A stretch of 64,000 bases of DNA from Nakaseomyces glabratus (lineage: Eukaryota; Ascomycota; Saccharomycetes; Saccharomycetales; Saccharomycetaceae): positions 186,001-250,000 of the forward strand of contig NC_088958.1 of assembly GCF_010111755.1 (NCBI RefSeq), read 5' to 3'. Below, one piece after another: positions 46,483-55,466 of this stretch (the stretch's first letter is position 1; every line of letters begins with the position of its first letter). Below the pieces are notes generated by a model. It made no database searches, was not told the DNA's origin, and was given only the letters and a program-made list of their open reading frames with translations. A program made the position numbers and the translations under genes.

Positions 46483-47637
46483 ATGGCTGACGCTAGTAAG
46501 ACGATAGTAAAAGAATCAGATTTTGAAATCAACGATGGTAACGATGCAAGCTCTGCCGGTTCTGCAACAGAAGCTGGCATGGTGGCGAGATTAAACCAAG
46601 AATACCTAAAACCCAATGTCGGGTTGATATTTCTGATAGTATCACAGCTGTTCAATTCACTAATGGTTGTTTCTACCAAGGTGTTAGAGCTGGATAGGGA
46701 AGGTTTAGAACCAGATGAACCATCAATTCAACCACTTCAAATCCTACTTGTGAGAATGATTATTACATATATTGGTACTCTGATATACATGAAGATCAAT
46801 AGCTCGAGTATAGAATATGTACCTTTTGGGAATCCAGCTGTGCGTCCATGGTTGATTATGAGAGGAGCCATGGGCTTTTTCGGTGTCTTTGGAATGTATT
46901 TCTCTCTGATGTACTTGACGATTAGTGACGCCGTACTCATAACCTTCTTAGCACCCTCTGTTACAATTATTCTGGCGTGGATTATACTTAGAGAGAGTTT
47001 TAGTAAAGCAGAAGGTATCGGCTCGTTTGTTTCGCTAGCAGGTGTAGTGTTAATCGTTAGACCAACTTTCTTATTTGGCAACCCAACTACATCAGATGGA
47101 GATATTGATGAGACTACAGACCCTCATAAGAGACTTATTGCAACACTGGTAGCACTTTGGGGTGTGGTTGGAATAAGTAGTGTGTGGATTATTATCCGAT
47201 ACATAGGCAAGAGAGCACATGCCATAATAAACGTTAGTTATTTTTCATTAATCACTGGACTAATTGCACTGTTTGGTATTCTATTTGTGCCATCTGTACA
47301 TTTTCAAACACCAAGGACTCTAAAACAGTGGCTTCTTTTCGCTAACTTAGGGATTTGTGGGTTCTGTCACCAGCTCTTGCTGACGATAGGTATACAGAAG
47401 GAACGAGCCGGTAGAGGGACGCTGATGTCATATACAAATCTGATATACGCAGTGTTTTGGGATGTTCTCCTATTCGGTCACTGGCCGAGTTTCTGGTCTA
47501 TATGTGGTATGATCCTCATCACAGGCAGTACCCTCTACATAGTCAAGATGAAAGCCAACGATGCCAAACCTCAGGCTGTAAACAACAACTCCATACAGAC
47601 CGAGTTTGACTTGGAAGACTTGAGTTCGGTTAGATAG
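46483..47637 (+). CDS. EamA/DMT-superfamily membrane transporter (YMR253C ortholog)
   Basis: 384 residues with about ten hydrophobic segments in two EamA repeats (about 45-190 and 225-365). Examples are VGLIFLIVSQLFNSLMVVS, FFGVFGMYFSLMYLTISDAVLITFLAP and GFCHQLLLTIGIQ. The N- and C-termini are hydrophilic. The motif AVLITFLAPSVTIILAWIILRE is typical of the drug/metabolite transporter superfamily. Substrate unknown. S. cerevisiae YMR253C (414 residues) is uncharacterised. Three tiny upstream frames, one overlapping the start codon, suggest either a very short leader or translational damping. Confidence 0.87.
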   Translation: MADASKTIVKESDFEINDGNDASSAGSATEAGMVARLNQEYLKPNVGLIFLIVSQLFNSLMVVSTKVLELDREGLEPDEPSIQPLQILLVRMIITYIGTLIYMKINSSSIEYVPFGNPAVRPWLIMRGAMGFFGVFGMYFSLMYLTISDAVLITFLAPSVTIILAWIILRESFSKAEGIGSFVSLAGVVLIVRPTFLFGNPTTSDGDIDETTDPHKRLIATLVALWGVVGISSVWIIIRYIGKRAHAIINVSYFSLITGLIALFGILFVPSVHFQTPRTLKQWLLFANLGICGFCHQLLLTIGIQKERAGRGTLMSYTNLIYAVFWDVLLFGHWPSFWSICGMILITGSTLYIVKMKANDAKPQAVNNNSIQTEFDLEDLSSVR

Positions 47638-48335
47638 AAAGCATTGGGCGTTGGAGAATCTCCAACTTTTTTTATTCGTTTGTAAACTGTAATTTTTGAC
47701 ATAGACAACTTTGGCATGTGAATTTTGAGTTCTTGTCTCGTTATTGTGAGTTTAGTAGCGTTATAGAATGTAATCTCCAATAAACCAACTCCTGATCCTG
47801 CCAGATTATAGTATCTGCTGGGTTGGAGGTAGCCCATCGCAAAGTGCAAGTTTTGGAAATTTTTATTTTTTCCTTATTTTCAACACTTTTGTGACAGACA
47901 AAATCCGCAGCAAGAGCTGGAAAATGTACATCACAAGGAATATTATAGTGTACTTCCCTAAAATCCCTATCTCATCGATGAATTGGTCCAGCTAAGTGAA
48001 TGAGTTTGGGGACAACTCCACGCATTTAGGTAGGCTTTGCGAAGTTAAGATAAGAAACGAATGGTATTCTAATAGATATACTAGGCGATAAGAGGAGACA
48101 AGGGTAGTATCTAATCAGTTGCAACATCAAGGAAAGATTAAAAAAGCTATATTACCGTCACGCAAACTCTGAATTGGAATACTCGCAAGTGTGGGTATAT
48201 TTTATTATTTTTTTCTAAGTCGTTACAGTTTGTAGATAATTGTACTTCATATCTACTGATTTTGAATTGTTAGCAGTTGTTCATTTGTATATTGAATAGG
48301 GTTTTTTCAGATATTCTTGTTTGATTAAAGCAGAT
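47638..48335. other. Spacer YMR253C-like / YMR252C-like
   Basis: 698 bp. A short palindrome followed by T7 lies right after the stop codon (47651-47672), and a CCCATCGC word at 47834. Nothing else recognised. No + strand ATG occurs in the last ~275 bp before the YMR252C-like gene. Confidence 0.45.
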
Positions 48336-48659
48336 ATGATGTACAAGGTAGGTGTCAGGTCCATCAATAGTGTGCGTCAGTTAAGCAGATTTCGTAGGTG
48401 GCATGAATTAGATCTCGCCGAACAGCACAAGTTCATACACAAATTTGCCGAAAACTACCGCAAGCGGTACCCGGGATCGAAGACCAATCTCTCATTTCGA
48501 GGACTCATGAAAGACATCGACACTTATAAGGATTCGCCGTCTGTATTTGGTATTTTCTACAATAGCATTTGTGACAACATTGACCACGGCAGAGACAATG
48601 GTCGTTTTGCGCACGACAGTTTCCGGAAACTAGTACTACATAGAAACGACTCTACATAG
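48336..48659 (+). CDS. Small mitochondrial-type protein (YMR252C/Mlo1-like)
   Basis: 107 residues from the first of two adjacent ATGs; an upstream TTG extension is not used. The N-terminus is basic and lacks acidic residues (YKVGVRSINSVRQLSRFRRW), a likely mitochondrial presequence. The conserved-looking core is RWHELDLAEQHKFIHKFAENY and FGIFYNSICDNIDHG. Assigned to YMR252C (Mlo1, mitochondrially localised, function unknown) by position between the YMR253C-like gene and HOR7, size and overall character. No domain known. Confidence 0.75.
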   Translation: MMYKVGVRSINSVRQLSRFRRWHELDLAEQHKFIHKFAENYRKRYPGSKTNLSFRGLMKDIDTYKDSPSVFGIFYNSICDNIDHGRDNGRFAHDSFRKLVLHRNDST

Positions 48660-48863
48660 TGCTCATATAGAATATACACCTTTTTCAACAAAGCAATTTC
48701 AAAAAAAAAAATTGTTTTTTTTTTTATTATAATTATTTATTAATGGTATAGAATTCAAATTTTTAATTTCGTACACCTTCAAACCAGCTGAAGTAAAATT
48801 ACATAGTTTTTTTGTTTTCTAACAAAGGGTCATTTGGCTTTCATTTGAAATTTTACACAGAAA

Positions 48864-49040
48864 TCAAATCAAAAAAGCCAAAGCACCAGCCACAGCTGCA
48901 CCCGCTACACCAGCAGTGTAAGCATTGTTGGCTGGAAGGGCATTGGCAGCGTTCTTGGAAGAACTGCTGTGGTTAGAAGCATTTTGAGCATTGACAGCAG
49001 CAATAGCGATAGCACCTAGAACAACATTAGAGACCTTCAT
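48864..49040 (-). CDS. HOR7: Hor7/Ddr2-type small secreted stress protein
   Basis: 58 codons, below usual ORF-length cut-offs. The N-terminal signal peptide (MKVSNVVLGAIAIAAVNA), a short polar Asn/Ser stretch (QNASNHSSSSKN) with one N-glycosylation sequon, and a small hydrophobic Ala/Gly C-terminus ending in AFLI give the Hor7/Ddr2 layout, reminiscent of a GPI-type protein. S. cerevisiae HOR7 (YMR251W-A) and DDR2 (YOL052C-A) are duplicates induced by osmotic and multiple stresses. Strongly biased codons (GCT, GTC, TCT) indicate high expression. A TATA box lies about 100 bp upstream and an STRE-rich region beyond. Sits between the YMR252C-like gene and GAD1, as in S. cerevisiae. Confidence 0.93.
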   Translation of the reverse strand: MKVSNVVLGAIAIAAVNAQNASNHSSSSKNAANALPANNAYTAGVAGAAVAGALAFLI

Positions 49041-49945
49041 TGTTAGATTGTTTAGTTTGTTTGTTTGGTTTTTTTTTTGATTGTTTTTTTCTATTGAAAA
49101 GACAGTTGTTTGAAGGCTTTTGTGAATAACACAAGCTCTTTATATAGTTTTTTTTTTCAGTATAGGCTGCAATGCTATAAATAAACTAAGCCATCATTTT
49201 CTACTTTTCTTCTGAGCTCTCTGAGCGCTATTACCGTTACGCCTGTTTTCGGCCCTCAGAAAATGAGTCAGCCCTCGATGTCACCATTCCAAGAGAAAAT
49301 GCCTAGCCGCTACGCACTTTTTTAAGAGTCTTGCCATTCCCACCAATCTAGTCAAAAGTTCTAGAAGCTCTACTCTTCCAAGCCCAGAGAGTGGGGGGGA
49401 TTGAGATCGCCTTCTATGCACCGTCATCCTTACGATTGTTGCATCAGTCCACTGACGCAGCCGCAGCAATATCCCCCCCCTCCCCCCACTGTATTCTGTT
49501 CTATGCATTTTCGATATCACCCGCTACTCACAGTAGCCGAGGCAGCCGAAGTTCTCTGCATTCTCTTCTTCAGATTTTTAGATTTCATTGTTCTTTTGTG
49601 CGCATGTTTCTTACTGGCCCCCCTCGGTTTCCTTAATTGCAGAATGAGACCCCTTATCCCAAAAGGGGATAGTAATTAGGGAGGTTCAGAGACGTCCGTA
49701 GCAATTACTACACCCTTAAACCTCGGCTTTGATCCCTGTACTTCCCAATTTGGTTAGTGGGAGGCGGGTTAGAGTGGTAGAGTCGCAAGAGAGATCTGTT
49801 GCCCGGTTCACAGAGGTTCGAAGACAAAATTTTAACGTTTTGGTCGAAACTTGAACTTACACCTACTACACATGCTTGACTCTTGTATGAAAAAAAATGT
49901 TATTGAATATATTGTTTTAAAAGTATTTGTAAATATATAATAGAA
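49041..49945 (-). promoter_or_regulatory. HOR7 stress promoter and GAD1 3' region
   Basis: TTTATATA at 49139-49146 (TATATAAA on the HOR7 strand). STREs lie at 49477 and 49620 (CCCCT), 49650 (CCCCT) and 49664 (AGGGG). The last two form a near-palindrome, ACCCCTTATCCC.. AAAAGGGGAT. C runs occur at 49473-49480 and 49482-49487. Three overlapping + strand ORFs in 49391-49679 reflect GC-rich sequence, not genes. Confidence 0.7.
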
Positions 49946-51727
49946 TTAACAAGTACCTCTGTAGTTTCTCTTGAGACGTTGTTTGATTTCTTCTTTCTTG
50001 GATGCTTTCTTTTCCTTGGTTTCTTCGTCTTCATCTTCTCCGATGTCGGCGTCTGGGGAGGCCAATGCCAGTAGCATCTTGTAGACGTAGTCGCGTCTCT
50101 TGTCGGAGTCTGATTCATGCGAGATGGTCTTCAGGCCTGAGTAACTGCCTTGCAGCTTTCTGAGCACGGCTTGGATGTCTGACAACAGCAGCTGTGCCAA
50201 GTCCAGGGACATCTCGTTACGGAACACAACTCTCAGCACCTCGCACTTGTCTGAGCCATCGGTGGAGTGTGGCAATGGGTAGTTGGGGATGATCCAGCCA
50301 CGGGTCCTTAGCATGTGTGACAATAGCGCCTGTGGCACTTCTGGGTACTCCTTCTGGAACTTATCGGAGAACTTGAAGGCAATCAGTGGCACACCAGGCT
50401 TGTACTTCTCGGGGTTCTCCCAGTAGTCGTTGGCTGCATCTGGGACCTTGTCACCATCAATACTCTCATGGATAGAGCTGACGACTTCAAAGTAGTCATT
50501 GAAGATTGGACTGCGCAAGATCTGGTGAGCAAAGACTCTAGCAACAAACAGCGATCTCTTAAATGTATCACGGTAACCGTCGTAACCCAAGTTCATGAAA
50601 TTGTAGTATTGGTGAACAACTTGGAACCCCGGTCTGGAGAAGTTCAGACCAAAAGTCTCTTCAACACCACCCAGGTACTTTAGACGGAATCTCAGTTCAG
50701 GTGCTAAGTGACTCTCATCTCTCCACAGAACCCAACCGAGACCAGGCGTGGTTAAACCAAACTTGTGTCCACTGGTGTTTATACTAACAACACGAGGGTG
50801 GTCGAACCCCCAGTTTGGAACACCATAGGCCTTCAATTGCTCCCTGGAGAATGCAAACGGAACAATGAAACCACCAGACGCACCATCAACATGAATTGGA
50901 ATATCCTTGTTGGCCCATTCTGGGTGCTGCTTCTCGATGGCGGTTAACACATCGCCGACCTCGGCAACATTTTCCAAATGCCCAGTGTATGTGGTACCCA
51001 TGATAACAAAACAACCAATAGTGTTCTCATCGACAAAGTCCCACAATAGGTTAGGGTCCAGCATATGGTGGCTCTTCCTAGATACTGGAACAAGTCTACA
51101 CTCAACATCGAAGTAACGGGCAAACTTTTCTAAGGCAACTTGACAGGCTGAAGACATAATAATGTTAGGCTTGCTGGTGTCAGTTCTCCCCGCAGCCTTC
51201 ATCTTCTTCTCCCACATCTTCTTCATAGCCAAACCACCAAGCATAATAGCCTCACTGGAACCCGTAGTAGCACACCCAATTGGCTCCTCCTCTGGGTTAG
51301 CGTTCCATAGTCCGGATAACATAGAGATGCATCTTTGAGTAAGTTCAATCAATTGAGGATACTCGTCGTTATCAGCCAAGTTCTTGGTCAAGTTCTCAGA
51401 AATAAGCTTTCTTACCTCATGAGTAGTAGATGTGTTAACGAAACTAGCCAAGTTCAAATGGGTGTTACCATCTAGTGTCAGCTCATTATGAATCATATCA
51501 TAGGCCTGATCAGCAGGAACACCTTCCTTTGGAATCACATATTTCATGGAGAGCAAATGAGACTCTTTGTTCTCTTTGCTGCCAAGAGCCTTCAATTTCT
51601 CACTGTTGGAGGCAATATCCTGCAACTCCTTAGATAGTAACTTGAAATCCTGTAAGCATGGGTCAATATGATGGTGATCCACAATGTTAACAGGAAGTCT
51701 CTGCTTGTCAGTGTGCTTGTGTAACAT
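49946..51727 (-). CDS. GAD1: Glutamate decarboxylase
   Basis: 593 residues (S. cerevisiae 585). PLP-dependent group II decarboxylase. GCATTGSSEAIMLG (about 151-164) binds the cofactor phosphate, and PIHVDGASGGF (about 277-287) holds the Asp that pairs with the pyridine nitrogen. NTSGHKFGL provides the Schiff-base lysine at K322. A Lys/Glu-rich C-terminus (KEEIKQRLKRNYRG) ends the protein. Converts glutamate to GABA, the first step of the GABA shunt, tied to oxidative-stress tolerance in S. cerevisiae. A TATA box lies about 140 bp upstream. Matches YMR250W. Confidence 0.97.
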   Translation of the reverse strand: MLHKHTDKQRLPVNIVDHHHIDPCLQDFKLLSKELQDIASNSEKLKALGSKENKESHLLSMKYVIPKEGVPADQAYDMIHNELTLDGNTHLNLASFVNTSTTHEVRKLISENLTKNLADNDEYPQLIELTQRCISMLSGLWNANPEEEPIGCATTGSSEAIMLGGLAMKKMWEKKMKAAGRTDTSKPNIIMSSACQVALEKFARYFDVECRLVPVSRKSHHMLDPNLLWDFVDENTIGCFVIMGTTYTGHLENVAEVGDVLTAIEKQHPEWANKDIPIHVDGASGGFIVPFAFSREQLKAYGVPNWGFDHPRVVSINTSGHKFGLTTPGLGWVLWRDESHLAPELRFRLKYLGGVEETFGLNFSRPGFQVVHQYYNFMNLGYDGYRDTFKRSLFVARVFAHQILRSPIFNDYFEVVSSIHESIDGDKVPDAANDYWENPEKYKPGVPLIAFKFSDKFQKEYPEVPQALLSHMLRTRGWIIPNYPLPHSTDGSDKCEVLRVVFRNEMSLDLAQLLLSDIQAVLRKLQGSYSGLKTISHESDSDKRRDYVYKMLLALASPDADIGEDEDEETKEKKASKKEEIKQRLKRNYRGTC

Positions 51728-53029
51728 TTTTCCAAATTTATTTGTATGAGTTAGTCCACCTACCTTTTACCTTAAAATTTGAGAACTATTGGTGGTGTGA
51801 GATACAAGCTACAAAATTAAGAACACATTAGAGAAGCCAGTTTTAGTGGTAGCAATTCATTCGGTTTATATACTTAGGAGAGTTCTCATTGACGTCGAAT
51901 CACCATAATGAACAATATGAGATCATCATAACTAATAGGGGAGCAAAAAGAATGCAAAAGGTGATCCGCAATCTAATATTAACTATTAGCCCTATTGGCT
52001 TCTTTTAGCTGGTAGAAATCACGAATTAGATATGTCCACTCCTTTTTCGAAGTAACCGTTCCATTAATTGGATACCATACCATTAAAGCTTTGCAGGTGT
52101 ATAAGAAGAACATGTCACTAATATCAAAGCCAATACGTACGATAAAGAAGGGGGATACTACAAAATTTCTAGAATGAACTAAAATTAAGGCAGCAAATAG
52201 GGTATACTTTTAGGGACGTCCCTTATGAATACAGCTATCTCCACCCCAAAAGGTTGCAGCTTCGCTCAAGCTTGCCCATGATACAGGTCAAGAAGCACTG
52301 CATGTCACAGAAGAAGCAATCCTCCGATGAAACAAATTTGCATTAATGGTCCACTCCTTGCAGAACAAGGGAGAGGAATATCTTGAAGGCATCGAGGTCT
52401 CGTAAAATATTAATTGCTGTTGTTCGAACGTTTTGTCCCCTGTATAGAAGTAGCTTAGGGACAAATGCGATATTATCTGGAAAAAAATATTACGGAAGGG
52501 ACAAAAATTGGAAGTGTTAGCTTGATTACACAGACTTCCAGTTGTTTCTTCGGTTATTATATTATTTGAGCTTTTGGTACAGGTACATCAATTATCTATT
52601 TTCTTTATTGTTATCCTGAGATTATAAGTACGACCGAAACCTGATATAAGCTTTGAGGGAATTTCTGAAGCGTGCTCGTTTGTTACCATGCATCAACTGA
52701 GTATCTATGATATAATTTTAGCACTATATTTGCATCTGTTTACAAGCTGTATTCTTATCATTGCATCTGTCGATTTTAGCTATATAGAGGAATTCCATAA
52801 AAAGGATCTGCATTCTGTAGTATAGACATTCATTAAATATTGCTGAAGGAGCGGTGCCATGGAGGTTCATTTTTTATTGATTAAGATAGTTGTGTTCATG
52901 AAGAAGGAATAGTTTTTGCTACTTTGATATTAAAAAGATTCTCTTAAAAAATAAATACTAGGGTTTATGTAATCTATTAAAATATCTGGTACTGAGTATG
53001 CATTGAAGAAAAGATAGAGCAAAACTAGG
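51728..53029 (-). promoter_or_regulatory. GAD1 upstream region and SPE2 3' flank
   Basis: 1.3 kb without a gene. TTTATATA at 51865-51872 is the GAD1 TATA box. AGGGG occurs at 51938 and near 52150, and CCCCT at 52436. A perfect 12-bp palindrome AGGGACGTCCCT lies at 52212-52223, and GGGACAAA words near 52457 and 52499. From about 52560 on the DNA is AT-rich with nothing recognised. Confidence 0.55.
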
Positions 53030-54250
53030 TCAACAATTTCTTTCAAATCTTATGTATAGAAGGTGGTAGTCGTCGAGGTCATAAATGATTCTATCTTTCT
53101 TTGTATAGTTGGGTATTTCTCCAGAGGTCTTCATTAGTTTCTTGAATGATTCATTATCCATGGACTTGCAGAAGAAAGTGATGCATAGATCCCTAGGTTG
53201 GAATACAGAAAGAACGTGGTTAATAACAGATATATTGTCTTGTTTGTTGTTGGATACGTGCCTCACAGGGACGTTACTTTCGAAAGATGCATATGACCAT
53301 CCTTTCTCTGGTGTGACATGCAAAGTATAGTAATATTCTTCATCCATTATGATGTTAGAGGAGTAACCGCAAGGTGTGAATGCGAAAGCATCGTGGTGGA
53401 AGCTTACATTCTTCTCATTGTTATAAACTCTATCTAATCTTGTGGCATTTGTCATTTTATAACCTGAAAGATGGCCTTCATCTTCACTTGTATTTTCATC
53501 CTGTTGTGATTGTTCAACAGTTTTTACTTCTCTCTTACAGGAAAATTGTTGGGCGCAGGTCTGATCCAACTCCGTCATCAAGATCTCCAAAGTTTCATCT
53601 TCATCATCCTCGCCACAATCATCTGTGATATTCATGTTTTTGTTCGTCTCAGTGACATATAGATTCCAATGGTTGCTTTGATCGCTTCTACCAACGAGAT
53701 AACTACTTCCATAACAGAAAAATTTGTTTAAGTATTCTATCTCATCACTCCATCTCTTATGAATTGAGCGCTGTTTCAATGGGAACATAAAACATCTTCT
53801 AGAATAGAAAACTTTGTGAGGGTGGTATTTACCAACGTTTTCTTCCTTCTTAGCACGCATATCCCAGCCAAGCTCTTCTTCAACAATTCGAAATAGTTCT
53901 TCAAGACAGAACAGGGTAGTAGTAGTACCGCACGTTTTTAAAGTTATCTTATGATCGCATACAAATAAGGATGATTCACTTAATAAGAATGCATCCATCT
54001 TCTCAGTTGATTTGATGGACAACACTTCACACTTTACCAGTTTTAAGATGGCCACCCATTTCTCAACAGCGATAGAACGCAATGTCTTCATATCGCCATT
54101 TTCATCCTTTGGTATACAATGGCGGTGAGGAAAAAACCATATCTCTAACAACTTTTCAGGGCCCTCAAATGCTTCGGTTGAATCTAAAGTAGCGGAGAGC
54201 TCATGATCAATGTATGAATGGTTTGTCAACTCCTGGATGGTAACTGTCAT
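53030..54250 (-). CDS. SPE2: S-adenosylmethionine decarboxylase proenzyme
   Basis: 406 residues (S. cerevisiae 396). AdoMetDC family motifs: EGPEKLLEIWF near the N-terminus, the self-processing site LSESSLFV with the Glu92-Ser93 cleavage that creates the pyruvoyl group, KTCGTTT, and HVTPEKGWSYASFE. Produces decarboxylated AdoMet for spermidine and spermine synthesis. In S. cerevisiae this gene is YOL052C, adjacent to DDR2. Here it follows GAD1 and a HOR7/DDR2-type gene, a mix of two duplicated regions. No sense-strand ATG for 338 bp upstream. Confidence 0.96.
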   Translation of the reverse strand: MTVTIQELTNHSYIDHELSATLDSTEAFEGPEKLLEIWFFPHRHCIPKDENGDMKTLRSIAVEKWVAILKLVKCEVLSIKSTEKMDAFLLSESSLFVCDHKITLKTCGTTTTLFCLEELFRIVEEELGWDMRAKKEENVGKYHPHKVFYSRRCFMFPLKQRSIHKRWSDEIEYLNKFFCYGSSYLVGRSDQSNHWNLYVTETNKNMNITDDCGEDDEDETLEILMTELDQTCAQQFSCKREVKTVEQSQQDENTSEDEGHLSGYKMTNATRLDRVYNNEKNVSFHHDAFAFTPCGYSSNIIMDEEYYYTLHVTPEKGWSYASFESNVPVRHVSNNKQDNISVINHVLSVFQPRDLCITFFCKSMDNESFKKLMKTSGEIPNYTKKDRIIYDLDDYHLLYIRFERNC

Positions 54251-54588
54251 GTTAACTTTTGACTACTGTTGAATGTGATGTGTACCGTTTTTTTTTTTTG
54301 TACTGTTTGTTGAAAACAATTATCCTCCTCTAGCAGAATAGAATTATTTGAATTGTGTGGCGTGTCTATCAGTGAAACTGTCCTAAAATTATACAACTCA
54401 CAACCAAAAATTTCTTGTGATCGTTTTATTGTTATCGTCAGCGTTACTTGGTCTCTTTAGTAAACCCACAGAAAAAGTGTTAAGACAGTAATTTAAAAAG
54501 ACTATTAACAGTTGCTACTGATCTAAGAGTAAAAATTGACAAAATAAAAGCAACTTAATCCAGCAACAACTGTTCTTGTATACTATAT
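54251..54588 (-). promoter_or_regulatory. SPE2 leader/promoter, free of sense ATGs
   Basis: No ATG occurs on the SPE2 strand for 338 bp (about 6 expected). There is an A run on the sense strand (complement of T11 at about 54289). The leader could be up to about 300 nt. The rest, 54589-55054, is AT-rich spacer with T tracts near 54605-54640. Confidence 0.4.
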
Positions 54589-55054
54589 CATCGCTGTCAA
54601 CTATTTTTTTTAATTTTTTTTTTTTTCAACTCGAATTTTTTTTCAGAAGCCCGATTATGTGATAGAAACTGAAATGTATAGCTATTGGTGCCTGCAATAA
54701 TATATGGAATTCCAGTCGCTTTTCTACCCTTATATTATGCTTTAACCATTACGGCATAGCAATGGCACTCAATATGCAACTATCCAATGCCGTTTCTATC
54801 CACGGCATGTCCTATTCTCTATTCTCTCTATTAGTGGAGCAAGAGTTCTAATATACTCATGTTATTCTCACTATGCTGGAAAACTAGTGACACATGTAAA
54901 TCTTCAAAATCGCAATTGCAATACTAATGAATGTGTCTTGTATTTATAATTGGCTATTGCTATGGAATTATGGAAAACCCATTATTTCTTAGAAAATTTT
55001 GAAACCAACTGATATTAGTAATAATGAATTATTCAAATGTTACAGAAATACAAT

Positions 55055-55127
55055 GGGCGTGTGGCGTAGTTGGTAGCGCGCTCCCTTAGCATGGGAGAGG
55101 TCTTGGGTTCGATTCCCAACTCGTCCA
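55055..55127 (+). tRNA. tRNA-Ala (anticodon AGC)
   Basis: 73 nt that fold as a cloverleaf. The acceptor strand is GGGCGTG paired with the CTCGTCC end, with discriminator A. The D-arm GCGTAGTTGGTAGCGC contains the A box. The anticodon arm is CTCCC-TTAGCAT-GGGAG with AGC at 55088-55090, and the T-arm TTGGG/CCCAA contains the B box GGTTCGATTCC at 55106-55116. The alanine identity pair G3:U70 is present. No intron and no encoded CCA. It lies upstream of LTN1, where I recall S. cerevisiae also has a tRNA-Ala(AGC). Confidence 0.98.
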
Positions 55128-55129
55128 TA

Positions 55130-55136
55130 TTTTTTT
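55130..55136 (+). terminator. RNA polymerase III terminator of tRNA-Ala
   Basis: T7 run three nucleotides after the mature 3' end of the tRNA. Confidence 0.9.
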
Positions 55137-55466
55137 GCTCTTTTGGGTTTAAGAATCAAATTGTGTTTTCCTCAGAAACTATTGCAGGGGAATACGGCTT
55201 TCTATAGTTGTTTAAACTGAAAAAAAAAAATATGCTAGGCTATTACTTTCGATGGCAAACTTAACTTCTGTCATATATTTTTATATTAGGCAGACAACTC
55301 TAGAACCCTGTTGAACAATTGGCATAAACTAACTGCAATTTTTGGTATCCATTTATTTACTAAACCAAAAATCAAAGAAAAATAAAGTGAGACTTTTGGT
55401 GGTAAATTACTTGAGAATTTAGGCAAATTTTATAGAGATATTTCCCAGGTTAGTGGAATCAACAGC
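55137..55466 (+). other. LTN1 upstream spacer
   Basis: 330 bp, AT-rich, with no + strand ATG in the last ~215 bp. No regulatory word recognised. Confidence 0.4.

Noticed and set aside
47651..47672. Hairpin TTGGAGAATCTCCAA followed by T7 after the YMR253C-like stop codon, like a bacterial intrinsic terminator
   Set aside because: Pol II genes do not use such terminators; the palindrome leaves a very tight loop, so it is treated as chance.
49391..49679. Overlapping ORFs of 81-95 codons in the HOR7 promoter
   Set aside because: Coincide with C-rich STRE sequence, on competing frames and strands, with no domain.
49768..49830. tRNA-like stretch (A-box-like GGTTAGAGTGGTAGAG and GAGGTTCGAAGAC)
   Set aside because: No cloverleaf pairs form, the B box lacks the required final CC, and there is no acceptor stem; at most a degenerate remnant.
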